Source: CATOSP01 sp965205385
Lineage (GTDB): Bacteria > Chloroflexota > Dehalococcoidia > Lucifugimonadales > UBA3495
Length of the DNA: 64,000 bases
Reading direction: 5' to 3'
Assembly (NCBI GenBank): GCA_965205385.1
Contig: CBDBGS010000003.1
Coordinates: forward strand, 62,001-126,000
Within the stretch, counting starts at the first letter, position 1; the number at the start of each line of letters is the position of its first letter. The position numbers were made by a program, and so were the translations under genes. The notes beneath the pieces were generated by a model that saw only the letters and a list, made by a program, of their open reading frames with translations, did not search any database and was not told the origin of the DNA. Below, one piece after another: positions 43,204 through 51,924 of this stretch.

Positions 43204-44088
43204 TTACAGCGGCGTGTAAATCCAGCCTTCGCGTTTGGCTGCTTCCTCCTCAGTCATAGTCAACGCTTCCTCAGATGCCCGGTTACACCGGTTGGGGTCC
43301 GGCAACTTGCCGCAATCTTTTCGTGTGTCTGTCGGGTGATGGAACTCGCTCTTAGCCAACTCCCATCGAGCGGCCACAACCGCCGCAACCAAGGAGTCTA
43401 GGCCGTCGTGGCTTGTGAGATAGATTCCCCTGAAGGCGTCGAGATTGGCTATCCCTACATTCGATCTAGAGGCCAATTCCCGCAAGATTTCCTTTCGGTT
43501 TTCTTTAATCTCATTTGCATCCCCGTTGTCCTTGTATGGCCCATACAAGAGACCGAAAGACTCCATCGCTGCCCCCGGCATGACTTCAAGCAACGCTGGC
43601 CCGTTGCGTCCTGAGTCATCAAGCGGCGGAACTCGGAAGCCGGATGTGGACTCCCAAAGCCGGTGCAACATCTGCATCCCGTAGAAGGTCATTGGCCTTA
43701 TTCGAGTGTTCAAGCAGGACAAAGGCCTGATGGAGTAAAGGTCGCCTATGCGTAGTGGATGTTTCTTGCCCTTCTCCATCTGCGCCGCATAGCCTTCACA
43801 CTTGGCGTTGAAGTCACAAAGCTTCATGTTGGTAGCGGTGCTCCACAGATCAGGCATTTCGCCTGAATCAGGCTGCCAATACCTCGCGAAGGCTATAGGA
43901 ACGGAAAACGGGAAGTCCATAGCCGCCACTGCATAGCTTTCTACCCTTAATTTCCCTATCAGGTCAGCTCGCTTGATGGAGCGGCAGTCACTGATTGTCA
44001 ACTCGGCACCTTGAAGCTGCCCCTCGGTTATCCAAGTATTGGTGTCGCGTTTGTCGCCGCTGAAGTCTACGCCGATTATCTTAACCAT
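43204..44088 (-). CDS. DUF429 family protein (predicted RNase H-fold nuclease)
   Basis: A 294-residue protein with DUF429 hallmarks. VKIIGVDFSGDKR is the first strand with Asp, VAAMDFPFSVP gives the second Asp, LLEVMPGAAMESFGL gives Glu, and HDGLDSLVAAVVAARWEL gives the C-terminal Asp. These acidic positions fit the RNase H-like fold predicted for the family, whose biological role is unknown. ATG 44088 has only a weak ribosome-binding site. The retropepsin-like gene lies 23 bases upstream on the same strand, so the two are probably translated from one message. Confidence 0.78.
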   Translation of the reverse strand: MVKIIGVDFSGDKRDTNTWITEGQLQGAELTISDCRSIKRADLIGKLRVESYAVAAMDFPFSVPIAFARYWQPDSGEMPDLWSTATNMKLCDFNAKCEGYAAQMEKGKKHPLRIGDLYSIRPLSCLNTRIRPMTFYGMQMLHRLWESTSGFRVPPLDDSGRNGPALLEVMPGAAMESFGLLYGPYKDNGDANEIKENRKEILRELASRSNVGIANLDAFRGIYLTSHDGLDSLVAAVVAARWELAKSEFHHPTDTRKDCGKLPDPNRCNRASEEALTMTEEEAAKREGWIYTPL

Positions 44089-44111
44089 GGTTTTCAGTTC
44101 GCAAGTTTGCG

Positions 44112-44555
44112 CTATAGAGTTAGTTCGGCGGGAATCAGGCGGCGATTTTTTGCGTCGGCGGCTAAGGCAAACGCCTCCAGCGCCATTGCTCCCAGCAATA
44201 CCTTTTCGCTGTCAACGCCAAAGATGACGTGTACGTCGTCGGATTGACCTTCCAGTTCCAAGTTGGCCCGCCCAATGGAAAGCTCCCTTTTTGAACCATC
44301 AGCCAGGCTGAATAAACGTGATCGAATTCGTTCTATACCCAATTCCTCCAGGATGGACGCCGGAATCAGGGTATAAGACGCGCCTGTGTCAACCAACGCG
44401 TTCAGAGTACGGGATTGAGTCCTGCCCTGGTTCCAGATGACGAAATCGACGTAGAATGTCCCCACTTCGCCTCCAACTGTGGTTCCCGGGAGGATAATCC
44501 ACTCCTCGGGCGGCTGGTGTTCTGGGGCCTTTGCAGTACTGCTTACCGTATCCAT
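44112..44555 (-). CDS. Retropepsin-like aspartic protease
   Basis: A 147-residue single-domain protein of the retroviral-type aspartic protease clan (AA). The active-site block is LNALVDTGASYTLIPASIL, with DTGA at the catalytic Asp, preceded by a strand (GTFYVDFVIWNQG). A flap-like segment follows (RLFSLADGSKRELSIG). The C-terminal VIFGVDSEKVLLGAMALEAF matches the family's hydrophobic-hydrophobic-Gly motif. As in retropepsins, one domain would have to dimerise. There is no signal peptide. ATG 44555 has AGAGGATAGG upstream. It precedes the DUF429 gene; its target is unknown. Confidence 0.82.
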   Translation of the reverse strand: MDTVSSTAKAPEHQPPEEWIILPGTTVGGEVGTFYVDFVIWNQGRTQSRTLNALVDTGASYTLIPASILEELGIERIRSRLFSLADGSKRELSIGRANLELEGQSDDVHVIFGVDSEKVLLGAMALEAFALAADAKNRRLIPAELTL

Positions 44556-44648
44556 TGGCCTATCCTCTTTATGATAGAATGGGCCACGGCCTGAAGCCTG
44601 CCGTTTCCGACTGTGACCGCCAGTATATCATCGCATAAGAGGAGCGAT

Positions 44649-45509
44649 ATGAACCTGACCGACCGAAGAGAGAGATACCGGGCTATTCTGGCCGGGGACA
44701 AGTGCGTCCACCCGGCTTCGGTGTTTGACCCTATATCGGCGCGGGTGGCCGAGGACCTGGGATTTGAAGTCGGCATGTTGGCGGGTTCCATCGCCTCGTT
44801 TACTGTGCTGGGCGCTCCCGACATCATCGTGTTGACTCTCACCGAATTCGCCCAGCAAATTCACCGCATCTGCCGCGCCGGTAACCTGAGTTTGATGGTG
44901 GATGCCGACCATGGTTACGGCAACGCCTTCAACGTCAAGCGAACAGTTGAAGAGCTGGAGAGCGCCGGCGTATCGGCGCTGACCATCGAGGATACCGATC
45001 TCCCCCGTCCCTTCGGCAGCGGCGGCGCCGCTCTGATCTCCATTGAAGAGGGCGTGGGCAAGATGAAAGCGGCCTTGGCGGGCAGGCAGGACCCGTCCCT
45101 GGTTATCGCCGGGCGCACCAGCGCGGCGCAGATCGTGGGAGTGGAAGAAGCCATACGCCGCACCAACGCCTATGCGGCGGTTGGCGTGGACGCCATGTTC
45201 CTGGCCGGAGTTAGCACTCGCGCCCAACTGGAGCAAATCCACGCCGAGACCGACATCCCCCTGATAGCCGGAGGTGGCGGCGGAGAGTTGGCGGACTTGG
45301 ACTTACTGGCGGCCAACGGGGTTCGTGTGGCCCTGCAAGGTCACCTGTCCTTCCAGGCTTCGGTCAAGGCGGTATACGATACGCTAAAGGCACTGCGAGA
45401 GGGCGTATCACCCGCCGACCTGCGTGACACACTGGCCTCCCCGGACCTAATGAACCAGGTTACCCGGCAGGCCGACTACAACAGCTGGACCGAGGAATTC
45501 CTCAAGTAA
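44649..45509 (+). CDS. Isocitrate lyase/PEP mutase superfamily protein (oxaloacetate decarboxylase-like)
   Basis: A 286-residue ICL/PEPM-superfamily enzyme. Members cleave or rearrange C-C or P-C bonds next to carboxylates using Mg. Landmarks are PASVFDPISARVAEDLG, the metal-binding block VDADHGYGNAFNVKRTV, and TIEDTDLPRPFGSGG. The length is close to oxaloacetate decarboxylase of the PA4872 type (about 287). The KxxC motif of lyases is replaced by FGSGG, which agrees with a decarboxylase rather than isocitrate lyase. ATG 44649 has AGAGGAG seven bases upstream. It is transcribed divergently from the retropepsin gene. Confidence 0.87.
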   Translation: MNLTDRRERYRAILAGDKCVHPASVFDPISARVAEDLGFEVGMLAGSIASFTVLGAPDIIVLTLTEFAQQIHRICRAGNLSLMVDADHGYGNAFNVKRTVEELESAGVSALTIEDTDLPRPFGSGGAALISIEEGVGKMKAALAGRQDPSLVIAGRTSAAQIVGVEEAIRRTNAYAAVGVDAMFLAGVSTRAQLEQIHAETDIPLIAGGGGGELADLDLLAANGVRVALQGHLSFQASVKAVYDTLKALREGVSPADLRDTLASPDLMNQVTRQADYNSWTEEFLK

Positions 45510-45515
45510 GTTTTC

Positions 45516-45548
45516 CCCGTCGTTCCGGACTTGCGCCGGAACGACGGG
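45516..45548. repeat. Perfect inverted repeat between convergent genes
   Basis: CCCGTCGTTCCGG and CCGGAACGACGGG form a 13-base perfect stem with a 7-base loop. No T-run follows on either strand, so it is not a canonical terminator. The arms match the ends of the repeats at 13213 and 56791. Confidence 0.75.
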
Positions 45549-46406
45549 CTAAGCGGCAAGCCCGTAGAAGAAGTCGGGGGATACCTCTTCCCCCGGCTGG
45601 ACCGCCGGAATTTCCCTGATGTAGAATTCCCGGCCCAGAACGGTCATGGCAACTTCCCTGGGTACGCGGTGGTAGGGCCAGTCCGCCGCCACCTGGGTGC
45701 GGTGGCAAAGGATACACGCCATCTTGGTTTCCAGTTGCTCGTCTAGGTGCATTTCCAGATGGATGTCTTCGAGGGAAACTCCCTCGTTGGCCCTCTCCGG
45801 CGAGGGCAACGGGAAGTCGATTCCCGCCGAGCGCACCGCCTGGGCCCACTCCATTCTGAAACCTTTGGGCCGACAGCTATAGAAGAGCCGGTCCGGCTGG
45901 TGCGGAGTCACACCGTGGGCCAACTGGCCGGGAAAACACCCTGGATCGGCGGCGCGTTGAAAAGCCTCGGTCGTTTGATGGCAGATGGCGATGTGGTCGG
46001 GATGCCCATAGAGGCCGTCCCTTCCGAAGGTCAACACCACCTGGGGGCGGAACCGGCGTATTTCCTCGACCAGTTGCTCCACCACCTCTTCCGCGGGGAT
46101 ATTGATGTACGCCAGCGGGTCGGCGTTGGCGTCTGTGCCGGCCATTCCCGAGTCCCGGTAGCGCAAGACCCGGTGCGCGGCGAGTCCCAGGGCGCGGACA
46201 GCGCAGGAAAGCTCGGTCCTGCGGATCTGTCCCAGGGTCTCCCGGGTGGCCGCGCCCTCCTGCCTGATCTCCCCCTCTTCCCCGGATGTAGCGGTCACCA
46301 GGCGCACCTCGACGCCCCGGGAGGCGTGGGCCGCCAATGCGCCGCCAACGGGAAAGGCTTCATCGTCGGGGTGGGCGAAGCATACCAACAAGCGTTGCCC
46401 TGCCAT
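45549..46406 (-). CDS. PIG-L family deacetylase (LmbE-like)
   Basis: A 285-residue zinc deacetylase of the PIG-L/LmbE family, which includes MshB of mycothiol synthesis and BshB of bacillithiol synthesis. The metal site is AHPDDEAF (His, Asp) and the third ligand is in GHPDH. The N-terminal strand LLVCFAHPDDE follows directly after the start. ATG 46406 has AGGAGG upstream. A thiol-biosynthesis role would fit the mycothiol-type dehydrogenase and DinB in the window, but no mshA or mshC is present here, so this is an inference. An amide or N-acetylglucosamine substrate is likely. Confidence 0.9.
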   Translation of the reverse strand: MAGQRLLVCFAHPDDEAFPVGGALAAHASRGVEVRLVTATSGEEGEIRQEGAATRETLGQIRRTELSCAVRALGLAAHRVLRYRDSGMAGTDANADPLAYINIPAEEVVEQLVEEIRRFRPQVVLTFGRDGLYGHPDHIAICHQTTEAFQRAADPGCFPGQLAHGVTPHQPDRLFYSCRPKGFRMEWAQAVRSAGIDFPLPSPERANEGVSLEDIHLEMHLDEQLETKMACILCHRTQVAADWPYHRVPREVAMTVLGREFYIREIPAVQPGEEVSPDFFYGLAA

Positions 46407-46473
46407 ACGGCCTCCTAGGATGTCAGCGGATATCCGGGTATATCCAGGAATATCCGGCTGTATCGTTGATCGT

Positions 46474-48102
46474 CTACCACGCTGCGGCCTGGCCGTCGCC
46501 GCGGGGGTCGGACGCTCCCATCAGGACTCCCCGTTCCTGGTCCAATACGATGAGCTGGACCTTGCCATCGTAGACTCCAGGACGCCGCCGGGCGACCTTG
46601 TGCCCCCGGGCTTCCAGACCAGCGATAGCCTCTTCCGGCATTCCCGGCTCCACCCGTAGTTCAATGGGAGTCCCGATTGTGGCGGGGTCGGTGCCGGGGA
46701 AGCTCCACCAGCGAGGGGCTTCCACTGCCTGCTGAGGGTTTATGCCGAAGTCGATCAGGTTGGTTAGGATTTGCACTCCGCATTGGGGCTGATAGTCGCC
46801 GCCGGGGGTGCCGCCGACTATGGCAGGCAGGCCGTTCCTGGTAGTTAGGTAGCAATTGAGGGTGTGCATGGTGCGCTTGCCGGGTGCGATGGCATTGGGA
46901 TGACCTGGTCTCAGGCTGAAACCCCTGCCCGCCCGGTTGTTGAACAGCACGCCGGTGCCGGGCGCCACAAACCCTGAACCGAACCCGTTGGAGAGGCTGT
47001 GGATCCAGGAGACGCAGTTGCCCGCTCCGTCGGCGACACAGAAATAGGTCGTGTCACCGTCGCCGTCCACCGGGAGTAGCTGGCGTTCGATGGCCGAGGC
47101 GCGACTCAGGTCGATCTCCCCGCGCTTACCGTCGGCGTAGCCCTTGGATATAAGCTCGTGAAGGGGCCATTCAATGAATTTCGGGTCTCCCGCCAGGCGG
47201 TTGCGGTCGTCGTAGGCGATCTTCTTGGCTTCGACCATCAGATGGATGGCGTCGGCGGAGTTATGTCCCATCGGGGCCACGTCAAACCCTTCGATCAGGT
47301 TTAGCATTTCAAGGGTTATCAGGCCCTGGGAAGGGGGACGGGTCTGGTACACAGTGTGGTCCCGGTACGTGGTGGCAATCGGATCGTAGATTTCCGCCTG
47401 GTGTCCGGCGAAGTCGTCGAGAGAGAACACTCCGCCCGCGTCGTTCAACCCCTGGACCATCTCCCCGGCCAGCCCGCCCCGGTAGAACTCATCCGCGCCC
47501 CCTTCGATTACCCGGTTGAGGCTGCGCGCCAGGTCAAGATTGGCCAGCATGTCCCCCTCGGCGGGGGGACGGCCATCCTGGAAATACACGGAAGTGGTGG
47601 AGGGGAACCGGGCGAGCTTATTGAGGCTGCCCTTGAAGCCTCGTCCTATTCCCGGAGGCAGCGGAAATCCTTCGTGGGCGTAACCGATGGCCGTGTCCAA
47701 TAGCTGGCCGAATGGCCTGGTGCAAAACCGCTGATGAAACAGCTCCCATGCCGCGACTTCGCCCGGCACGGAGACGGCGTGAGGGCCTTCCAGGGGCATT
47801 TCGCTGAATCCCTTGCCGTGGTAATAGTCTAGCGTGGCTCCCGCGGCGGCGGCTCCGCTGCTATTTATCCCGGTGACCTGGCCTGTGGCGGCTTCATAGA
47901 CAACGATGAATGAGTCTCCGCCCATGCCACACGAGGGGATAATGGTAACGGCCTCGGTCGCGGCCACCGCGAGGGCGGCATCGAAGGCGTTCCCGCCATC
48001 CTGGAGTACCTTGATCCCCGCTGAGGCTGCCAGCGGAGAGTTGGAGCACACCATTCCGCGGTTTCCGTAGACTAATTCTCTCGAAAGTCTGTCGTTCGTC
48101 AT
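46474..48102 (-). CDS. Gamma-glutamyltransferase family protein
   Basis: A 542-residue Ntn-hydrolase precursor. It begins with GMVCSNSPLAASAGIKVLQDGGNAFDAALA, quoted only in its core SPLAASAGIKVL. The autocleavage region contains Thr in GDGDTTYFCVADGAGN near residue 345. The residues after it (SWIHSLSNGFGSGFV) are the small-subunit opening. The C-terminal GGDYQPQCGVQILTNLI is usual. No signal peptide is visible, so it is probably cytoplasmic rather than periplasmic. It would act on glutathione or gamma-glutamyl conjugates, or as a cephalosporin-acylase-type amidase. ATG 48102 has GAGAGG upstream. Confidence 0.92.
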   Translation of the reverse strand: MTNDRLSRELVYGNRGMVCSNSPLAASAGIKVLQDGGNAFDAALAVAATEAVTIIPSCGMGGDSFIVVYEAATGQVTGINSSGAAAAGATLDYYHGKGFSEMPLEGPHAVSVPGEVAAWELFHQRFCTRPFGQLLDTAIGYAHEGFPLPPGIGRGFKGSLNKLARFPSTTSVYFQDGRPPAEGDMLANLDLARSLNRVIEGGADEFYRGGLAGEMVQGLNDAGGVFSLDDFAGHQAEIYDPIATTYRDHTVYQTRPPSQGLITLEMLNLIEGFDVAPMGHNSADAIHLMVEAKKIAYDDRNRLAGDPKFIEWPLHELISKGYADGKRGEIDLSRASAIERQLLPVDGDGDTTYFCVADGAGNCVSWIHSLSNGFGSGFVAPGTGVLFNNRAGRGFSLRPGHPNAIAPGKRTMHTLNCYLTTRNGLPAIVGGTPGGDYQPQCGVQILTNLIDFGINPQQAVEAPRWWSFPGTDPATIGTPIELRVEPGMPEEAIAGLEARGHKVARRRPGVYDGKVQLIVLDQERGVLMGASDPRGDGQAAAW

Positions 48103-48233
48103 GGCCTCTCGTCAATCCAGTCGGTTATGGCCGCACGCCAAGTCTAGGGCCAGTTTACGGGGGCCGTTTCTATGCGTCAATGGCGGAGCGCGGCGCGGCG
48201 ACAGCGTCATGGAGGCACGAAAAACAGCTTCAA

Positions 48234-48262
48234 TTGACAGCCCGTTTTGCTACCCATACAAT
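48234..48262 (+). promoter_or_regulatory. Strong predicted sigma70-like promoter
   Basis: TTGACA (48234-48239), a 17-base spacer and TACAAT (48257-48262) lie 53 bases ahead of the dioxygenase-like gene. It is the best promoter match seen in the window. Confidence 0.6.
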
Positions 48263-48314
48263 CCAGCAAATAGGCGCAATCTGGCTTTGAGAATAGAGCT
48301 GGTAGGAGGACACA

Positions 48315-49286
48315 ATGGCTGAACTATTGGGGCTAGGCTGCTCCCACGGCCCGATCATACTTACTCCTCCCGAGGTGTGGTCCAAGGGCCGGGAACGGGT
48401 ATTCGCCAGAATACCGGACTACGAAGGCCCCGCTCAATTGCTGGAAGAATTGGGGCAGGACAACGGGCTGAGCCAGGACATAAGCGACCAGAAGAAGGTG
48501 ATCGAGTCCTTCCGGGTGCTCCGGGAAAAGCTGCACGAGTGGAATCCGGATGTCCTGATGGTCATCGGTGACGACCAGGCGGAGAACTTCCTGCAAGATA
48601 ATCTGCCGCCCTTCTGCCTCTACACAGGCGCGGAAGTGGATGGGTATCCGTTCCAACGGGGAGCGGCCCGCACCAACCTTTGGGACGCGGAACCTGAGAC
48701 CAAGTTTTCTTTTAACTGCCCGAAAGAGTTCTCCAGAGACATGCGGAATTACCTGATCCGGGACGGCTTCGACATGTCCTCCTCCAGCTCCCTCAAAGGT
48801 TGGGACTGGGGATTGGCCCACGCCATCATCAACCCGTTGGTGTTCCTGGACCCTGACGGCAAGTTCCCACTTTTGCCCCTGTTCGTCAACTGTTATGGCG
48901 AGGAAGCGGGGCCGGACTACCCTCCCCGCCCAACGCCCAGGCGGTGCTACGAGCTGGGCCAGGGGATTCGCCGGTTCCTGGACACCAGGGACGAACGTGT
49001 GGCGGTGGTAGCCTCGTCCAGTTGGTCCCATAGCTTCTTGGCGCACAAATTCCAGTGCCGCTCAATCGACATCGAGACTGACCGGCGCAATCTTGAGTTG
49101 GTGCGGACCGGCCAGGGCAGCAAGCTGGCTGAACTTTCCCCAGAGGAGATCCAGGAGTCGGGTGACCACGAAATTCTCAATTGGGTGATTGCCCTGGGTA
49201 TCCTCGGAGACGTTCCCGCGGAGATCGTCGATGTCCGGGAGTCCCATACTCAACTGGCGTACCGTATCGCCGCTATTTGGAACTAA
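48315..49286 (+). CDS. Class III extradiol dioxygenase (LigB-like) family protein
   Basis: A 323-residue protein related to the catalytic beta subunit of protocatechuate 4,5-dioxygenase (LigB), which opens catechol rings with Fe(II). The first ligand region is LGLGCSHGPI (His). The second reads VMVIGDDQAENF, where canonical enzymes have a His after the Asp; here it is Gln. A catalytic His is likely in SSSWSHSFLAHKF. It lacks an alpha subunit domain, as in gallate-type or uncharacterised homologs. A strong promoter and AGGAGG precede it, and a luciferase-like monooxygenase follows after 39 bases. The pair suggests monooxygenation coupled to ring opening. Confidence 0.82.
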   Translation: MAELLGLGCSHGPIILTPPEVWSKGRERVFARIPDYEGPAQLLEELGQDNGLSQDISDQKKVIESFRVLREKLHEWNPDVLMVIGDDQAENFLQDNLPPFCLYTGAEVDGYPFQRGAARTNLWDAEPETKFSFNCPKEFSRDMRNYLIRDGFDMSSSSSLKGWDWGLAHAIINPLVFLDPDGKFPLLPLFVNCYGEEAGPDYPPRPTPRRCYELGQGIRRFLDTRDERVAVVASSSWSHSFLAHKFQCRSIDIETDRRNLELVRTGQGSKLAELSPEEIQESGDHEILNWVIALGILGDVPAEIVDVRESHTQLAYRIAAIWN

Positions 49287-49325
49287 GGTCCGGGCTGGGC
49301 CTCGCGCCCGGAAGGGAGAAAACCA

Positions 49326-50408
49326 ATGCATCTTGGCTTGATTATGGAATGCGACTACCGGTACGGCTCCACGCTGCAGGACTCCTTCGAAGAGGCCTTT
49401 AATCTTGTGGATGCCGCCGAGCGCGGGGAACTGGATGGGGTCTGGTTGGCCGAACGCCACTTCGCCGCGCCCCGGAACCCGTTGGATGATGCGGGCGCGG
49501 GAATTCCTTCCGTGGTGTCGGCCCCGCTGATTTGGGCGAGTGCCATCGCCGCCCGCACCGAGCATCTGCGCATCGGTGTAGCGGTAAACGTCCTCCCATT
49601 GAACCATCCCATACGCATGGCCGAAGAGGTTGCCACCGTCGACCAGGTCAGCAAGGGGCGGTTCGACTTCGGTGTGGGCCGCAGCGGTTTTGCCCGGTCA
49701 TACGAAGGGTATGGAATCCCGTACGGCGAGAGCCGGGAGCGGTTCCAAGAGTGTCTGGACGTGATCCTGGCCGCCTGGTCCAACGAGAGGTTTTCCCACC
49801 AGGGGAAGTATTATACGTTTGACAACGTGTGCGTGCTGCCCAAGCCCTACCAGCAGCCCTACCCTCCAGTCCGCATTGCCGCCACCACCAAGGAGACTTT
49901 CCCCAGGGTTGGGGCACAGGGTCACAACATCTTCGTGGGCTTGCGCGGCATGGACCGGCCTGACCTGGTAAAGGCGCTGGGAGAATATCAGCAGGCGTGG
50001 AGCGACTCGGGTCACGAGGGCAAAGGCGACGTCTTGCTGCGTATTCCGGTTTACGTGGCGGAGTCCGACCAGATGGCACTGGAAGAGGCGGAAGCCAGCA
50101 CGATGCGTTCCTACCGCCGCATGGCGCAGAACTTTGCGGCTTCGGCGGCCGTATCCGGCGCCACTGCCGACGAAGAAAGGGCCGAACGGGGACAGCGGTT
50201 GGCGGCAATCACCTACCAGGACCTTTTGAAGGACAGGCTGGCCTACGGAAGCCCGGAGTCGGTCTCTCAGCAACTACAGGCCATCCAGGAAGAGTTGCAG
50301 CTCTCCGGGTTCATTTGCGAGATGAACGTGGGAGGGTTGGTGCCCAGGGAGCGGGTCTTGAACTCGGTGGAGCTGTTCGCTAAAGAGGTCGCGCCCTCCC
50401 TGCGTTAA
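49326..50408 (+). CDS. LLM-class flavin-dependent oxidoreductase
   Basis: A 360-residue luciferase-like TIM-barrel protein that uses FMN or F420. The opening MHLGLIMECDYRYGS, then DGVWLAERHF, the RIGVAVNVLPLNHPIRMAEE strand-helix (quoted as LPLNHPIRMAEE), GRFDFGVGRSG and FSHQGKYY are family hallmarks. Because npdG (58666) makes reduced F420 plausible, F420 dependence is possible here, but the protein could equally be an FMNH2 monooxygenase. ATG 49326 has GGGAG upstream. It lies 39 bases after the dioxygenase-like gene. Its stop codon overlaps that of the HAD gene at TTAA. Confidence 0.92.
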   Translation: MHLGLIMECDYRYGSTLQDSFEEAFNLVDAAERGELDGVWLAERHFAAPRNPLDDAGAGIPSVVSAPLIWASAIAARTEHLRIGVAVNVLPLNHPIRMAEEVATVDQVSKGRFDFGVGRSGFARSYEGYGIPYGESRERFQECLDVILAAWSNERFSHQGKYYTFDNVCVLPKPYQQPYPPVRIAATTKETFPRVGAQGHNIFVGLRGMDRPDLVKALGEYQQAWSDSGHEGKGDVLLRIPVYVAESDQMALEEAEASTMRSYRRMAQNFAASAAVSGATADEERAERGQRLAAITYQDLLKDRLAYGSPESVSQQLQAIQEELQLSGFICEMNVGGLVPRERVLNSVELFAKEVAPSLR

Positions 50409-51166
50409 TCGGTGGCAAGCGGCTGGGCACTGGACAAAATTAGCCGTTTTATGGCCACGGCTACCCCGTCTTCGTCCGCCGTGGGGACTATATGGTCTGC
50501 CACGGCGGCAACCGCTGGCGGTGCGTTACCCATCGCCACCGCCAAGCCGCAGTACTCCAGCAGCGGTATGTCGTTGTAGCTGTCCCCAATTGCCGCGATT
50601 TCGTGTCCCTCTACTCCCAGCATACCTGCCACACGGCGGGCTGCTGTCCCTTTATCGACGCCTCGGGGCGTGATGTCCACCGCCCAGAGGTCTTCGTCTG
50701 GTAGGTATGACTTGTTGGTCTCGACCCAACACGAGACCGCCAGTCGTGCCGCGAGGGCATCGGCCGAGTCTTCAATAAACCCCAGGGCCGAGACCCGAGT
50801 GATGTTCCAGTCGGGTAGTTCGCTCACGTGCCTGCCGGAGCCGCCCGGATAGGTGGCGTGAAACCGTGTGTCGGTCCTGGCGAATTCCGTGATCATGGCC
50901 CTGGCGTCGTGGGCAGGCTGTGAGGCGGACCAGAGGAATTCACCGGTCACCGGGTCGAGAATCACAGCTCCGCCGTCCCCGATCTGCGGTGTTCTTAGCC
51001 CCAATTGCCGGGCATAGTAGATAACGTGCGAGGGTTCACGCCCGGTGGCGATGGACACCCACATCTTTTTGGAGACTTCGGCTGCCGTTCGTTGAACTCT
51101 AGCGGAGATGCCTCCGGTGTGGTTGATCAAAGTCCCGTCAAGGTCCAAATACAGAGCGCGAATCAA
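50405..51166 (-). CDS. HAD superfamily (Cof-like) phosphatase
   Basis: A haloacid-dehalogenase-type phosphatase of about 253 residues with a C2 cap, the Cof/sugar-phosphatase subgroup. Motif I is LDLDGTL, motif II is SIATGRE, motif III Lys is in GVDKGTAAR, and motif IV is IGDSYNDIPLL. I prefer TTG 51166, which has GGGAGG at good spacing. ATG 51193 lies within the arms of the upstream terminator. The substrate may be a sugar phosphate or a flavin phosphate. It converges with the flavin oxidoreductase gene and shares its TTAA stop. Confidence 0.88.
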   Translation of the reverse strand: MIRALYLDLDGTLINHTGGISARVQRTAAEVSKKMWVSIATGREPSHVIYYARQLGLRTPQIGDGGAVILDPVTGEFLWSASQPAHDARAMITEFARTDTRFHATYPGGSGRHVSELPDWNITRVSALGFIEDSADALAARLAVSCWVETNKSYLPDEDLWAVDITPRGVDKGTAARRVAGMLGVEGHEIAAIGDSYNDIPLLEYCGLAVAMGNAPPAVAAVADHIVPTADEDGVAVAIKRLILSSAQPLATD

Positions 51167-51194
51167 GCTCGCCTCCCACCGTTTTGAAGACATG

Positions 51195-51225
51195 AAAAAG
51201 GGACCGGTATGTTCCGGTCCCTTTT
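51195..51225 (-). terminator. Rho-independent terminator for the VOC gene
   Basis: A 12-base perfect stem (AAAAGGGACCGG/CCGGTCCCTTTT) ends in a T-run on the minus strand. It lies 32 bases beyond the VOC stop codon at 51257. Confidence 0.85.
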
Positions 51226-51256
51226 AGAAAGGCCAGGTTTCTGCGAGTAAGGGGGT

Positions 51257-51706
51257 CTAGCTGAAGACTAGCTCGGCGTTCTTCCGCCCAGGGCGTCGCA
51301 TCTCGTCCAAGCCTTCCTCCGCGGTCTCGAAGGAGTTGCAGAAGAGCTCGATGCCGTTGCCGTCCGGGTCTTTGATGTAGATACTCTTCGTCATGCTGTG
51401 GTCGGTGGTGCGCATCTCCGCGCCCATCGCCGTGAGCTTGTGATAGTACTGGGTGAGCATGTCGAAGTCTTCCACCTGGAGGGCCATGTGGTTCAAGCCC
51501 AATGCACCTTCCTTGATTGGCTCGGCGTCGGGGGCGGCCTGGAAGAGGGCCAGGTCGTGGTGAATCCTACCGCATGTTAGGAACGTGCCGAACCCAGGCC
51601 GCTCAACGGCGATCTCGAAGCCCAATACTTCAGTGTAGAACTTGGTGGATGCGTCCTGGTCCTTGACGTTGATAACCAGATGTCCCACTCGCTTCGGTTG
51701 GACCAT
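51257..51706 (-). CDS. VOC family protein (extradiol-dioxygenase/glyoxalase fold)
   Basis: A 149-residue protein with a full set of metal ligands: His in RVGHLVINV at the first strand, His in GLNHMALQV at the second module, and Glu in PDGNGIELFCN near residue 120. The pattern is close to catechol 2,3-dioxygenase-type and methylmalonyl-CoA epimerase-type VOC proteins. The block HHDLALFQ is also typical of the dioxygenase-like branch. ATG 51706 has AGGAGG upstream. The gene is divergent from the zinc dehydrogenase at 51925 and next to an extradiol-type and flavin-monooxygenase pair, which suggests aromatic degradation. The substrate is unknown. Confidence 0.85.
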   Translation of the reverse strand: MVQPKRVGHLVINVKDQDASTKFYTEVLGFEIAVERPGFGTFLTCGRIHHDLALFQAAPDAEPIKEGALGLNHMALQVEDFDMLTQYYHKLTAMGAEMRTTDHSMTKSIYIKDPDGNGIELFCNSFETAEEGLDEMRRPGRKNAELVFS

Positions 51707-51924
51707 TGTCTAATCCTCCTGCAAATTCAGGCGATTACCAGCCTGGTGGTCGGGCCTCACCCATATTGTCAATAATATACTCGGTTTGAAGTAATCTGCC
51801 AAGATTGGGTATGGCGCGCAGGCGGATTTTTGTGGATTGGTTACCCTGTGCGCTAACCGTGTGGTGTGGTATCGTTACGTAAATCAGCTGATGGGTGCAC
51901 CGTCGCCTAAGGAGGAGATTCGTT

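Noticed and set aside
46424..46465. Short GGATATCC/GTATATCC-like repeats between PIG-L and GGT genes
   Set aside because: Only about 12 bases each and irregular; not enough to call an operator or a CRISPR-like array.
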